A program made the translations under genes and the position numbers. Positions 21,408 to 33,317 of a stretch of 64,000 bases of DNA are shown piece by piece. A model generated the notes under the pieces. That model worked only from the letters and a program-made list of their open reading frames with translations, ran no database searches and had not been told where the DNA came from. The first letter of the stretch is position 1. Each line of letters starts with the position of its first letter. The DNA lies in assembly GCA_037176845.1 (NCBI GenBank), contig JAYKXP010000089.1, positions 1 to 64,000 of the forward strand, written 5' to 3'. Source of the stretch: Paramarasmius palmivorus (lineage: Eukaryota; Basidiomycota; Agaricomycetes; Agaricales; Marasmiaceae).

Positions 21408-21949
21408 ATGACGGAGTTTGTGCGAGAAGCGCCCAAACAAGCTTCTCCCTCTGACCATCAACATCACTCCTGCTCTATGTTTTCCTCTAACCTATCCCGA
21501 AAGCTAGACGAAGACCACCGTTTTGATCTTACCGGCCACGATGAAATACTCTTTCTCTGCCAGCGTATAGGCAAGAATCTCGAGGACGAAGATACAATGG
21601 AGCGTATAGAATCGTTGCAAAGAGCTCGAAAGATTGGACGAAAACGTTGGCAGAATCGTCTAAGTGCAGCTAGACACTACTCTCGGTACGTTATGGGATT
21701 CTACTCTACTGACACAAGCGACACTGACGACGACCGTTGGACAGAAACCAGGACAGCAAGAAAGCCTACTCCCGGAACCGTGGTGCTCAGAAGCGCGCTG
21801 AGTTCTCAACACTCACTCCGGACCTGCAGGAGGATATCAGGGAGAGGAAGCGAGAGCAGCAGAGACTTTGGCGTCAGGGAAACGCAGCGAAGTTGGCCAT
21901 GAAGCAGAGGGAGCGTCGAGCACGAAAAAGGTATATTGTCCCGACATAA
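21408..21949 (+). CDS. Small basic orphan protein, relative of the 30.3-kb gene
   Basis: Exons 21408-21685 and 21745-21949, about 160 aa. The first exon ends in LSAARHYSR, then continues NQDSKKAYSRNRGAQKRA and a very basic Gln/Arg/Lys helix (RKREQQRLWRQGNAAK) resembling a basic region or coiled coil. The gene at 30333-31164 has SARHYSK|N with the intron at the same place and phase, so the two are related. The stop at 21949 follows a possible further donor site (GTATATTG after RRARKR), so the C-terminus could extend. It lies just downstream of the TET/JBP-like gene. Function unknown; DNA or RNA binding is only a guess from the charge. Confidence 0.45.
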
Positions 21950-22510
21950 CATCTAGCAACCCGAGTTCACGTTGTTTCTTTCCAGCACTTGCACACCTAT
22001 TCCATCTCCTCTCGCTCCGGACTCCAATTGACCACCATCCTTTCCCCTCTCACTTCAATTTCGTTGGTCACAACGGCATGAGCAACCCACGTCGAATGAA
22101 ACGCCAACTTGAATTTCTGCCGATGAATTGAGGACGGAGCTTGATTCGATAGCTTTTTGGATAATGCTATGCCATTTTAGATGCTCTTCATCGTGTATAC
22201 ATACATTGAACTTACGCTTCAACCTGGTTTGCATAGTCCCTTCTGAGCGGCGTATTCTTTGGCAAGCTCAAGGATCCATTGTTCTCCAACAGGTCGGGCC
22301 CAATTTCTTCAAGTCTAGGCATACTGGGGGAAGCTGGTGGTGAGGACATATCTTTACGTCGTATTCGTTGAATTGAAGGGGCTTAGCGATTCATGCGTGA
22401 GTCGTCCTTTCTGGGTCATCGTAATCGTTCTCAGTATGGTTCCATTCCCACCAGGGTCCAGGCTATATTACGATCAAGGCGTTGCGTTTGACCGTTCCCA
22501 TATTCCAACA

Positions 22511-22882
22511 ATGCCCCCCAATCCCAATCCCATGCCTGCTATACCTGAAGACTCTACTACCGATTTCTCGAATCTTTTTCATCCTGAGAAGATTGTCTGG
22601 ACCTTCGACAAGGCGATAGATGCCGTACAGTCAATCAACTTTGTTGGAGTGGCTCACTATATCTGCAAGGCTCACTACTGCGAGCCGCGTGTCATTCCGA
22701 GTTCTCAACATGGATCCGACAACCCTAGCAATACATTTTTCGTCGTAATGGACTACGCATGGCCGCCGAGGTTTATTGAAGGAATCTATGAATCTATTGA
22801 GTAAGTGAAACGACGTTGCCGGCAGAACTTGTGCATTGACATCGCGTATAGAGACGTTCGGTCAGCGTTACCCACAGCCTAG
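22511..22882 (+). pseudogene. Gene A remnant (exon 1 plus stub)
   Basis: Exon 22511-22800 matches gene A exon 1 (KAIDAVQSINFVGVAHY, VVMDYAWPPRFIEGIYESI). The intron has the same position and phase, and the next exon gives EDVRSALPTA followed at once by a stop at 22880-22882. The rest of the protein is absent. From 22883 to 23290 I see nothing else convincing. Confidence 0.5.
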
Positions 22883-23290
22883 GCTGCTAGAACAACAGTT
22901 GATATATGGTAACAGCCAGGTGTATGAAACAGTACACCATGGCAACTCTCAGTTGGCTGGTAGTTGGTACTCATGACTGGAAACATCAACCACGGCAAGG
23001 AAAGCTGGGTTACCAGTCAAGGCAGTGGGACTTCCTAAAGAGGCAATCCATCTACAATGACTCCGGAGCTCCTTGTTCTTCCGTCCGGGCGGACGGCGGA
23101 GAAAGAATTCAGCATTGTAAATGACCAAAAACCACGCTGGCTTGAACGCCCGACCTTCATGCTTCACTGCATCCGCATACCAACTAGGCCATTAGGCCGA
23201 TATAAACCCTCAAGCAACAACTTCTGTTCTACTAACATTAAATTTGCGTAATAAAGCTCAAACAAGCGCCGAGAATACATTGCATGTGAT

Positions 23291-26200
23291 CTACTCCCAA
23301 TCATCCTGGCCGTCCTCATCGTCCTCTTCCTCTGAATAATTACCCAGCTCAAATTCCTGATATACTACCTCTCCCCCTTCCTCTGCATCTCCCTCTTCCG
23401 CCTCGTCGTCCATTGGTTCGTCGATTCCAATACTCTTGGCGGCGCTTTGGGATCTCATGTGCACCAGCTCCTCTTCCGCCAAGGGTTGTTGCCATTTCCC
23501 AATGAATTGCCGATACAGTTCCCGCTGAACCCATGCTTGCTTTCGAGCATACGCCACCATCCCCTCACGAGTGCTTCCGCGAACCGACTGTACATTTTGA
23601 ATCGCCTCTTCCCACTGCTTCGCCCGCCATTCCAGGAACACTGTAGTTCGCCTCATCTCCTCTCTGACCATGTCCACCTCCTCTGTAGCTCGCTGAACTC
23701 TAGCGTAACTTTTACACCACTCGGCTCGCAAGCATTCGTTGTCGTTTTCGTCGGCCCCGTCTTCGAGGTTGATTCGAGATGCAATCGTCCAAATCCACGA
23801 CATTTCTTTTCGCGTTTCGCCAGTACCATGAACAGTGCGGTGTTCCCATTCCATGCGATCGCAAGGAATCAAATCTAGTTCTCCTAGCTCGGGGGCAGTT
23901 TGGGGGCGGATAACAAGGTCGATCTCGGCAGCGGCAGAATCATCTTCCTCATTCGTGCCTTGACGTCCTTTGCCCACCTTCACCAGGGCCGGATCACGAA
24001 GACTACGAATGTCATCGTTGTGTAAGACCCGGAGGATCTTCTCCCACTCTCCACCGCCGTTCAGCGTCATGTACGCCGCCCTGGCAACCCTATAACGAGA
24101 CGCGAAGGCTCTTGCTCTTGCGACAACACGATTGATGACCTCTCGTGATCTTCCAGAATCCCTTTGGCCTCGCACATTTGTGTTCTTGAACAACATCATA
24201 CGACTCTTCACACGTAGCGTGTGCCGCAGCCCATCGAGAGAATCATAGCACCTAGCGGTCTGTAGCTTAGCTTCCGCATGCTTCATCTCTGGAACGCAGA
24301 TTTGTTCCACTTGGTCCTGAGGGAGCTCGGAAGGAAGCCAAAGTTTCGTCTTCTCGGGGGGTATATCGTCGGGGAAGTGGGTAAGATTCGCATCTTCGAG
24401 GTACTGGACCAATCCAGGCATGTAGATGGCTCTCAGCTTCTCGTAGGCGGAAATGCGGCGACATAGCGCGTTGCGACGTTCAGCAATCTTGGAAATTTGG
24501 CGCATGGTTTTCTCTCCTGTATCGACAATATCCTCCACCAGTTTCGCTCTGTGAAACCTAAATTAGCATGCTTCTATCACCACCGTGTACTTTGAGCGTA
24601 CTGGGTATCTTGAATGTCGAGTGCCATCTTCACCACTCCTGCTGCACTTGTCTCGTTATATTTCACTCCTCCTCCACGTATACGCTCCTCCTCCTCTTCC
24701 TCCAACTCTTTCAGAGCTTCCTCCTGGCTCATGACTACCGGCAATCGTAAATCAGTTCTTTGCGCACCATTCCAAACAAGCACCACTTACATTCCTCGTC
24801 GATAACGAACGGATTCTCGACCGTCTCCTTCGGAAAAGATGCATCCTGCCAGTCGTCAACCATTTTCTTCCACTTCGAAACCAGATCGCTGGGCAGGTTA
24901 CTCGTCAACCCTTCGTGTGCAGCCATTTGTTTATTACGGTCTGCCAGCGCGTCCTGATAACGAGTTCGCAGTGACGTCCCTGTGTCAATCCTGGTTAGAC
25001 GAGCTATACCACCAAAAATACCCCACTTACCCATCCCAATATATTTCAAGAAATTCCAGAAATCGAAGCTAGCTTCGAGACTATCTTGGCGAGCACCAGG
25101 ACCCATTGTTTTCGTAGAGTTGCTCAACGGATTATGAACTCCCCAGATACGTTCCATTCCTTCACCGTCGCAGAAGCCCGCACCCTTGACGAAGTTGAGA
25201 GAAAATTGTTTGTGGGTTCGATCCTGTTGATGGCTCGGTTCATGAAGCTTGCCTATCGCCGGAAAAACCGTCATCCAATCCTTGTTGATTTTCGTTTCTT
25301 CACCTCCAGGCCATGACTTCATGCGACTGAAGAGGTTGATAAACCATTGGCAGCATATATCATAGCATACCAAAAGGTACCTCAGCAAGAGGAAAGCCTG
25401 GATCGCCCGGGAGAAGACGGCATCCATATTGCAATATCTAGCCAAAAGGTTACGGTTTAGCAACGAGGACAACCTAAAATCAGCCGACATACACACCTTT
25501 CACCCTTGGTAAGGTTCCCCATTGCTAAAATCATATCTGTCCTCGCACAGCAAGCACCGCCGACACCCGTATATCGAAGACCTTTCGAAAATTTTGTATT
25601 TTGCTTCGCTAGAGCGTTCAATGTGACGCAAGAGCTAATCTACACCAAAGACATTAGTAAACAGTGTGTTATGAACAGAGTAAATGCCTACCTCATCTGC
25701 TTGATTCGGAGCAGTCCATGTGAGGTACTTTTGGCGCTCGATAAAGTATCCAGCACCATTAGTCAACGGCGGGTCACGAGAGTAAGAGGAAACTAGCTGC
25801 AACTTGAGGCGAAAATTTGCATCGAGGCAAATGCAGAGCATGTACAGAAACCTATGGAGGTATCCTGTTAGCTTTCTAACTATGCCTGACAAGATTAGAG
25901 GCTTACCTTCGCATATTGGCTTCCTGCTCCCAACCAGGCATAAGATTAATGCCTGGATGTGGACACGAAGGACACTTGATCGTCAAACATCCTTCATGAA
26001 GTGTCTCATCGGTGATCGGGTCAGGAGAATGGCCATAGCCCGAGCGAATGATAAGTTTAAGATGCTTCCACTGTCGCAGGATCATTCGCAGCGGGCGATA
26101 CCTCGACTCTATCTTCAGGATCCCTGCTCCATCCGTAAGCTTCTCCAGAGCACGGTAAAAGTCGTAGGTGCCGCTCTTAGTGGTGAGCGTTTGCAGGGAT

Positions 26201-27165
26201 AAAGCTTCGAGGTACTGGAAAGTCGCGCATGTCTTGATTCTTCCTTCGTGGACGGTTGCGGGGTAGAACCCTCGACGTAGGAGCTGCTGGTACTGAGGGA
26301 TTTGATTCCCACAGCCACAAAACTTGAGGGCAATGTCGTGGATGCCATTGGTGTGAAGTATACGGAGCTTGGTATGACAATCAAGGGGTTTGGGACAGAA
26401 TAGGCTTTGGTGGTTGAGTTGGAAGGAGAGGCCCAGTTCTTTTAGTGTGACATGTTCAAAGTATTCTCCATTCCATCGCTGAAATGTTGAGTGAGTAAGT
26501 ATACTTCGTAGTTGTAGTATGAACGTACCTCGATGACATGCAGCGGCGAACACTCATGGCGCTTGACGCAGCACTTCCGACAGACCATATCTCCCAGCAG
26601 GCAGTCCCGACAGCGGTACAGACTACTCTCCAGTTCGTCTCCCATGATGGTGTCAATCGAAGGCCCACGACACACCGAACAAGCTTCCTGCCCTCGCGCG
26701 TCTCCTCTGCCTGCTCCCCTCAACAGTTCCGTCACAAATGCCTGGCGATAATTTTCCTTCCAGTATATATTCGGGCGGCGCTAATCAACAGGTTAGTCAA
26801 TGAGGTACCAGGTTCAAAAAGTAACTCACCGAGCGTTTCGTCTTTGGACGTTTTTTTCCTTTTCTTTGCCCATCTCCCACTCCCAGAACACCATCTCCGT
26901 CGAAAATGCTTCCTTGAACAGCCAAATCGTACCATTCCGAAGTCGGATCTAACGCGAAGTCTTGTTTGTCCTCGACATGCCATTCTGTATCTCGTGTCCA
27001 AGTTGCGTTTCGCTTCCCAGGAGAGCTATGAATGACTCTTGAATGGCCCCGTCCATCGACTTCAAGTTCTCGTGATTTCACGATATCAAAGTCGTCTTCG
27101 ACCCCCGAGGTAACTCTTTGCCGAATGACTCCGGTTATGACTTTGCGAGGGCGTTTTCTTTGCAT
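23291..27165 (-). CDS. KDZ3: intact KDZ transposase with CxC2 cluster, 1152 aa
   Basis: Nine exons (minus): 26830-27165, 26529-26780, 25907-26478, 25692-25851, 25497-25639, 25031-25437, 24791-24979, 24602-24734 and 23291-24557. They sum to 3459 nt with no stop or phase error. Order: basic N-terminus (MQRKRPRKVITG); CxC2 cluster with CSVCRGPS, YRCRDCLLGDMVCRKCC; RWNGEYFEHVTL; KFCGCGN; CPSCPHPGINLMP; DANFRLKLQ; GACCAR; core YDICCQWFINLF, FPAIGKLHEPSHQ, DGEGMERIWG; C-terminal helices (RLRAEWCKSYARVQR type) and a Glu/Asp-rich tail. The exon 25907-26478 fuses two exons that are separate in KDZ1 and KDZ2. The conserved Asp and the Glu of DGEGMER are retained. It is the best candidate here for an active transposase. 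Confidence 0.88.
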
Positions 27166-27662
27166 GGTGGGTGTAAGAAAAATGAAGCGAGCTCGTGAGT
27201 CCGTCCATGTCGAGAGTCTATGACGGTCCTGTACAGATCAGCTTGATGGTTTCGCAGGTGTCTTTGGAGTAATGGTAAGGTCGCTCGCTGCGACATTGAG
27301 GTGTCGGTCCGATCACATGGAATCTGGTTCAATCCTCCAAGGGACCAAAACACATCTATTAACAAATCAGAATGTTTCCTAGCGAACCATCCAAGATCAA
27401 GGCCTACCTTTTACACCAATAGACCTGCCATGTAACTAGAGGTGGAAGTCGCGTCCAAACATTGTTTGGCGGCAATATTGCGGCTCTCAATGTGTCACGG
27501 GGCACAGTCGGCTGTAGTGCGCGCTTCATTTTTTTTAATTCAAGCCTCATTTTTTTTAATTCAAGCCTCGGGGATCGTTAGGATAGTTAAAATACATTAT
27601 GATTGCAGGTTCCGTGAGCTACGTATGAACATGGACAACACCCGGTCTCCAGCACGAGATCC

Positions 27663-28309
27663 TCATTGAAAGTTCGTGGTCATGTTAGTAAGGAGCTCTT
27701 CGACATCTCGGAGGGCATAGTTCGTGACAGGAAGATCATCGATCTCCTTTCGACAGGTCGGGCATTCCTGTTTCGTGCCGCACCATCGCTGGAGGCAAGT
27801 CTGGCAGAACGAATGTCCACAGATTTGTATGCTAAATAAGTCAAAGCGACGTAAGTATTCACTTGTTGATGATAAAGGTGAGAAGCCGTACACCACTGCA
27901 TCTGACATGGCCTCGTGGCAGATTTTACACATGATTGCTCCTTTCACCAGTTTTATTGGGATCTATGAACAACGTATAAGCACAAAAAGGTAGAGAAAGA
28001 GCATGTCACGCACCAGAATCTCCAACATCGATTTCAAAGAACCGTTTTCCTTCATGCTAGACAGCAAGATTTTGTTCACTGAGTCGCGTCTTCTATCTGC
28101 GCGCGCCAGGCCTCTCCTGAGCTCTGCGATCTGTCAATACACCATAAGTCAGTGCTCTTGATTTTGAAGATTAGTCTTACCGTACGCGTCATCTTTAGCT
28201 CCTTTTTCTCCATCTCGCGTCTTAAAGCCTTGATTTCGCATCTCAAGTCGTCTATGGATGATGAGGGTGAAGAAGCAACGGTCTGAGAGGCTGCAGATCC
28301 ATGTCGCAT
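27663..28309 (-). CDS. Small RING-finger protein with coiled coil, 161 aa
   Basis: Four exons (minus): 28181-28309, 28014-28130, 27892-27962 and 27663-27831, all in phase. The N-terminal part is a predicted coiled coil (IDDLRCEIKALRREMEKKEL, then IAELRRGLARADRRR). The C-terminal part is a RING finger: CKIC, CGHSFCQTC, then CPTC, which is C3HC4 spacing. RING proteins of this kind are usually E3 ubiquitin ligases. The partner and role are unknown. The third intron splits the RING. A 21-bp sequence with a T run is duplicated just downstream (27525-27567). Confidence 0.7.
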
Positions 28310-29100
28310 TTCTATACGCGTCTAAAGATGAAGGGTGATGACAGGAACCAAGGGCCGGAAACATACCCGGATCTGCCGCGTTTTTTTTTTCCTTCCTTTT
28401 TTCTCCCACGTGCTCCTTGTGTTCCGACCTTGAACTTCAGGACGTCAGCGCTTCAGCGACCAGCACAATTCCTTGCAGCTACTCGTGCGTTATCACCCAG
28501 CTATCTATACCTTTGAACTAGTTTCATTGACAGGAGACTCAGAAGCAGTCAACCAATCGCCTCGTTCTTTCCTTCAACCGCTCTTACCCCAGAAAATTGC
28601 ATGGAGCCGGAGGCGACTATTAATGCTGTCGAACGGCCTTTGGGGTGGATTTTCACCGACAAGGAGACCCCCTGGTGAGTGATAATAACACGAGTATATA
28701 CCAGCAAAACCTCAATGTTCCCAGGAACCATGCCTTAAGTTGCGATGGAAGATTCCTGCTTAACAATCGCTAGAAACCCGACCCTGGTGGATGATAGTGA
28801 CTTCTAGCACCCTTGGGCCGCAAGTTTACCTCGCAACAGTCCCCGGCAATTGAATTAAACAATGCGTGTTGGCCTTTTACCACCACCTTCAGGTACGTAG
28901 CCTGCTGATTATGCCCTCAACTTCCCCCTGCTGATGCCAGCCCTGCTCCAGCTGCTGAGAATTTGAGGATTTGGGCTGGGTATGGGAAGTAGGCGTGCAA
29001 TCTCCTCCGTTGAACCAAATTGAAACTGACGCCCAGCAGCACCACGTGTTACAATTGCATCAAAATTTTTATCTGCCTTTCCTCTTCCGCAACCACGACT

Positions 29101-29696
29101 ATGTCCCGTATGCGAGTAAGTCATACATCACAAAAGCGAGAAGACTGTCTTAACTCACCTCATGACTGTAGCGACGTCGACGACACTGTTGGTGTCGGCC
29201 ATCTGCGAGAAATGGGCTAGTAGTGGTAGGTGAAAAAATACCTTTCTTTCCATAGCTATACTCACGTCGTGTCTAGCCCTTACGAAACCGCTGCAGAAAT
29301 CGGAACCACAAGATCCAGAGGCGTTTACGTCGAAGGCGAAGAGTTCTAGTTACCGCACAGGCTGAATATTCGAGCAACATTCGTCAGGACTACGAAAGCG
29401 AAGAGTCGGAATCGGAATCTGAGCCGGAGATCTTGGTCATGGAACAATACAGCGATGAGGAGGACGTGCTGGGGTTTGAGGACTATGGTGATTCCTCATC
29501 AGATTCCTTGTCAGAGGCGGGCTCCTACTCTGGAGAGTTCCTCGTTTCTGATAATCCCAGTTCTGTGGATGACGACATGGAGTTCGACACTTCGGACATG
29601 GTCGAAACGGAGTCTTTCGACACGGACAGTGATTACGATGATGTCGAGCTTTGCCTCAATGTCATGAGCGACCGCAACTCGAATGCTGGTAACTGA
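29101..29696 (+). CDS. Arg-rich / acidic orphan protein, 162 aa
   Basis: Exons 29101-29115, 29172-29225 and 29277-29696 join in phase. The N-terminal 45 residues are extremely Arg-rich (MSRMRRRRRHC, RRLRRRRRVL). The rest is Ser/Asp/Glu-rich (ESEESESESEPE, DDVELC). No domain recognised. The tiny first exon and strong compositional bias lower confidence. 28310-29100 upstream holds nothing I can support. Confidence 0.4.
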
Positions 29697-30332
29697 AGGG
29701 CTGGATGTTTAGTTGCAGTGTAATGTACGTGTATACCTAGCCGTTCGCATCTGCAGGTCCACTCTATGTCGGCAATTAGAGTACCAATACATCTCATTTG
29801 CACTATTCATCCCATCTGTATTCATGAAAACTATCTGAGGTCACTATTCTATGCATATGGTATTTAAGTCGCACTGAAAGATAGTGCAAACAATGGAATC
29901 TTGGTTCCTGGCAGGGTGGCACAGATATTCATTTGCTCACTGTGCTCGAACAATTTGGTATTGGGTATAGTGGCTCTACATACGCTATACTGGCATGTAA
30001 ATATAGCTGTCATTATAATATGGTGATGATTGAAAAGGTGAGACCACACTGTTATATGAGTGGTACCCTACTCGAAAGTGATATAAGGAATCCAAATGTC
30101 ATGAACGAATCTTTCATGCAGTCTTACCGTAGAGGGGAATTGTCTTGGAACAAAATAATCAATACAATGGGCTTATATTTGGAGTTTATATTTGAATCAT
30201 TTGTCCCTCTATGTGTAGGTAGAGGTGTGTATTCAGTGGGGTGTTCTATGGGCGCCAAGCCATGTTGATACAGTGGGCGTTCTGCACGTATCAAGCGCCT
30301 ATTTCATTCTCAACTCGACCATCACCTTCGTC

Positions 30333-31164
30333 ATGCCTCGTGTTAAAAAATACTGCACTAAGCAAGCCAAACTCGAAGCTGAGCGTGCCAAATCAGCCAG
30401 ACATTACTCAAAGTAAGTTGTCCTCATCCATCGCTACTGGCAGCTTATCGTTCAGCAGAAATCGTACTCAAATCCTGGCTCGCAAGCGCTTGCGACGTAA
30501 AGAGGCTAAAGAAACGATATCTCGTAACGAGTATGTCTTATATTGTCTCTATTGAACAAGCCTGCTAAGGTAGATGTACAGGGCCGATATCCGTAAAGTT
30601 CGTAGGGGGGTATGCAAGTCGCAGGAGCAGACAAAACATGAGAAGCAGTTGAAGGAGGCACAGGAGATCCGCAACGAAGAGTGCGTTCTGGTTCCTTTTC
30701 TATCTGTTTATGCAACCTAACGAACTGAGACACTGCTCAGCTCGCCATTATGGAGACTCCGCAATGTGGAAAACGGCTTCAACCGGGAAATGCAAGGTCG
30801 AGTCTCAGCCTACTTGGACCGAATGTATGAACGGGTGGTAGCGTGGTATTCCTCCGACGACCGTACTGGGCGTTGTCCAGTGGGCTTTCCGCAAGACGTT
30901 CTCAGTACATATATCACGGCCATTGATCGTATCTCATCAGCTCTCCTCGAGAATGAAACTACAGAATTGCTCGCCGAATGGCCCAAGGCTGACAAGCTGC
31001 GGCAAAGGATCCGTCGAGTCATTGGATGCCTTGACGATCTGGAACTGGCCGTTCAAACCAGCGAACTCCTCAAACAGGGCAGCCGGTGCGAGCTATTGTT
31101 CCAAAAGGTATCCTTACGTCGTTGGTTAGACGGAGAAACGAACAATGAGCCGGATCTTTTCTAG
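30333..31164 (+). CDS. Basic-region orphan protein, 225 aa
   Basis: Exons 30333-30412, 30456-30530, 30582-30680 and 30741-31164, all in phase. The start MPRVKKYCTKQAK leads into a bZIP-like basic stretch (AERAKSARHYSK, then NRNRTQILARKRLRRKEAK) and a charged helix. A longer C-terminal part follows (SPLWRLRNVENGFNR, VAWYSSDDRTGRCPVGFP). A leucine zipper is not obvious. It shares the SARHYSK block and the intron position with the gene at 21408. I do not recognise the C-terminal part. 29697-30332 upstream shows no gene. Confidence 0.5.
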
Positions 31165-31657
31165 ATATCTACCTCGTCTATCTGCTTTCAGTTTTGTTTT
31201 GAGTTTGCTGTCGTGTAGTTCTAACCAATGTTGTACAAGCCACTTCCCTTGTACAAGCCCCTTCCCTTGTCAGCCCGGCTTGGTCGAACACCCGAAGGTG
31301 CGCCAATCCACTGGATCTCTCTGTAGCAACGGATCCAGAGTTCAGATTCCTGACCACGCAGCACATAGCATGAATTTCAAAATGCCGGAAAATGGGCGGA
31401 CTTGGGTGCGATTTGACTGTCCACTCGAAGTGTCGCAAGTGAATCAGGTCTGTATGGTCGATGCTGGAGCATTAATACAGGTGAGTGCTGCTATTACTAC
31501 AGGAGTAGGATCCTCACAAGATTCATAGTATCTACGAAGTATCGACATCTTTTCGGTTCATCCATAATCCTCGTCGGCCGAATCAGATATATTGCGCCCC
31601 CATCTTTATCGGCCATCGACACAAGAGATCCGCTGCGATCGCCTTTTCTTTGCTACA

Positions 31658-32096
31658 ATGATGCGCCAGAACTATTTCCCCAAGTGGTTGAGGGTAAGTC
31701 AAGTTCATAGTGCGCATACGAGGATATATTCTAACCGTATGACTTTAGGATAGAAGAGCACAGCTAAGGAAGCAAGTGCTGAATAAAGAACCATGGAGTC
31801 CTACAATCGTAAGTTTTATTGGTCTCCGTTGCTCTTTGTGCCATGTCTGAAGATCTGAGGATTGGCAGATTCCCGAGACTCACCCGCATTACCCTTTACG
31901 CGGGGCTGATCTACGAAGGTATTGCTGGAATAAGGCTTACCGATGCTTCCGTAGAATGGTCAGGGATGGATTATCTCTGGACGACGAGCGGGTCTACAGG
32001 CGAGCGCTCGAGAGAGGGACAATGCCTATCATTGTCTGCTGTGACGAGTACACTCATTCGACATCGTCAAAAAGTTGTTGGCATGGTAGGGATTGA
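31658..32096 (+). CDS. Small orphan gene, 107 aa
   Basis: Exons 31658-31693, 31749-31808 and 31869-32096 join in phase and give a Trp/Arg/Cys-rich protein (MMRQNYFPKW, LRRYCWNKAYRCFRRM, IIVCCDEYTHSTSSKSCWHG). Upstream (31371-31640) other coding-like pieces (PENGRTWVRFDCPLEV; FIHNPRRPNQIY, IFIGHRHKRSAA) may be earlier exons in another phase. The real gene may therefore be longer or already decayed. Family not recognised. Confidence 0.35.
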
Positions 32097-32151
32097 GTTT
32101 AGATGTTGTAAAAGTACATACAACATGGAAACTATGTACAATTCAATATCT

Positions 32152-33146
32152 TTATTTTGCGCTAACCTTCGCAACAAGCTCACCCGCGAACAAGCTATAC
32201 AGCATATCCCAAGCATCGCTCCCCTTCCCATGCATACTTTGCATCTCGGTAATGAAATGTTCCCGACTGTCGGACAACTCAAACCTGAGTTCGATAGACG
32301 AGTACCTGTCTTCTGGTACTTCAATGGCGGCCAAATATTTCTCCACCCAAGGATCACGAGCTTCCAGCGCCAGCGCGACGGCTATGAGCTCCTCATGCTC
32401 CAACCGACCCAAGTCCGACTGGCCGACGTCCGACTTTCCGACGTCCGACTTTGGAACAGAAACGTCGGGGCCTGGATTGGTGTCGAGGTCTGGAATGGTG
32501 TTAGGGTCTGGATTGTGCTCAGGATCTAGAACATGAGCCCTGATCCGAGCAGCAGACTCCGGGAATTCGTATGGATGAAAATCCCATCTGTAATCAGGGG
32601 GATTGTCGCCGCCGAGTATGTTGGAAATCAAGGCATCGCCGAAGTTGGTGAAAATAAACGCCCGCTGGAATCGAGGTTTCTCGCTGTCGAGAGTTTGGAA
32701 GGCCTCACGACTGTCAATAGAAGAGTCTTAGAAGCTGTTAGATACTTTGTATGTTATAATACACGCACGGATCGCAATAAACGCCTGATTTGGTCCCCAT
32801 TCTAACATCAACGACGAAGCGTACGTCGCGATTAATGTACTGGCAAATTTTGGGCCACAAGGGAAGCTTGCGTATTACAGACGCTATAGTGACGCTGTTG
32901 GATTGCTTGTTCTTCTCCACAGGTATTTGGAGATGGCTGAAAATCCATACGGCTTGATTTGTGTTGTTTAGTTGAATTGCAATGGGAAGCGGACGGGTGT
33001 GAAGGCCACCAACGCGAAACGGCCTTTTACGACGAATTAGCCATTGACCTAGATTTGCAGAGCTCGACTTACATCTCTTTAGTCACGCCGCTACGCTCTG
33101 TGTTGCTCAGCAGCACATACTTGCGATGAACTTTTACGGTAGCCAT
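32152..33146 (-). CDS. Orphan protein, 297 aa
   Basis: Exons (minus) 33073-33146, 32763-33023 and 32152-32710 join in phase. The protein starts MATVKVHRKYVLLSN, has a mixed alpha/beta-looking middle (PLPIAIQLNNTNQAVWIF, KLPLWPKICQYINRDVRFVV) and a segment RFQRAFIFTNFGDALISN. A short tandem repeat (KSDVGKSDVGQSDLG, from 15-bp DNA units near 32410-32455) follows, with a charged C-terminus. The donor of intron 2 is ambiguous; GT|GTATTA keeps the frame. No domain recognised. Confidence 0.45.
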
Positions 33147-33317
33147 GTCTAGATGAGGGAAGAGTGTTCTGTTTTCTTGGGCATGAAAGCCTGTATTTAT
33201 ATGAGGCGTCGGGACTCTGACCGGGGCAATTACAGGGCAAAAACCTTATCAGATTGAAGATATGAGGCGACTACATATGTTGGCTATACTACGTCTATCG
33301 CTACGTTTGGGTTCTAT

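Noticed and set aside
27525..27567. Two tandem copies of a T-run containing 21-bp unit
   Set aside because: Simple local duplication with no sign of function.
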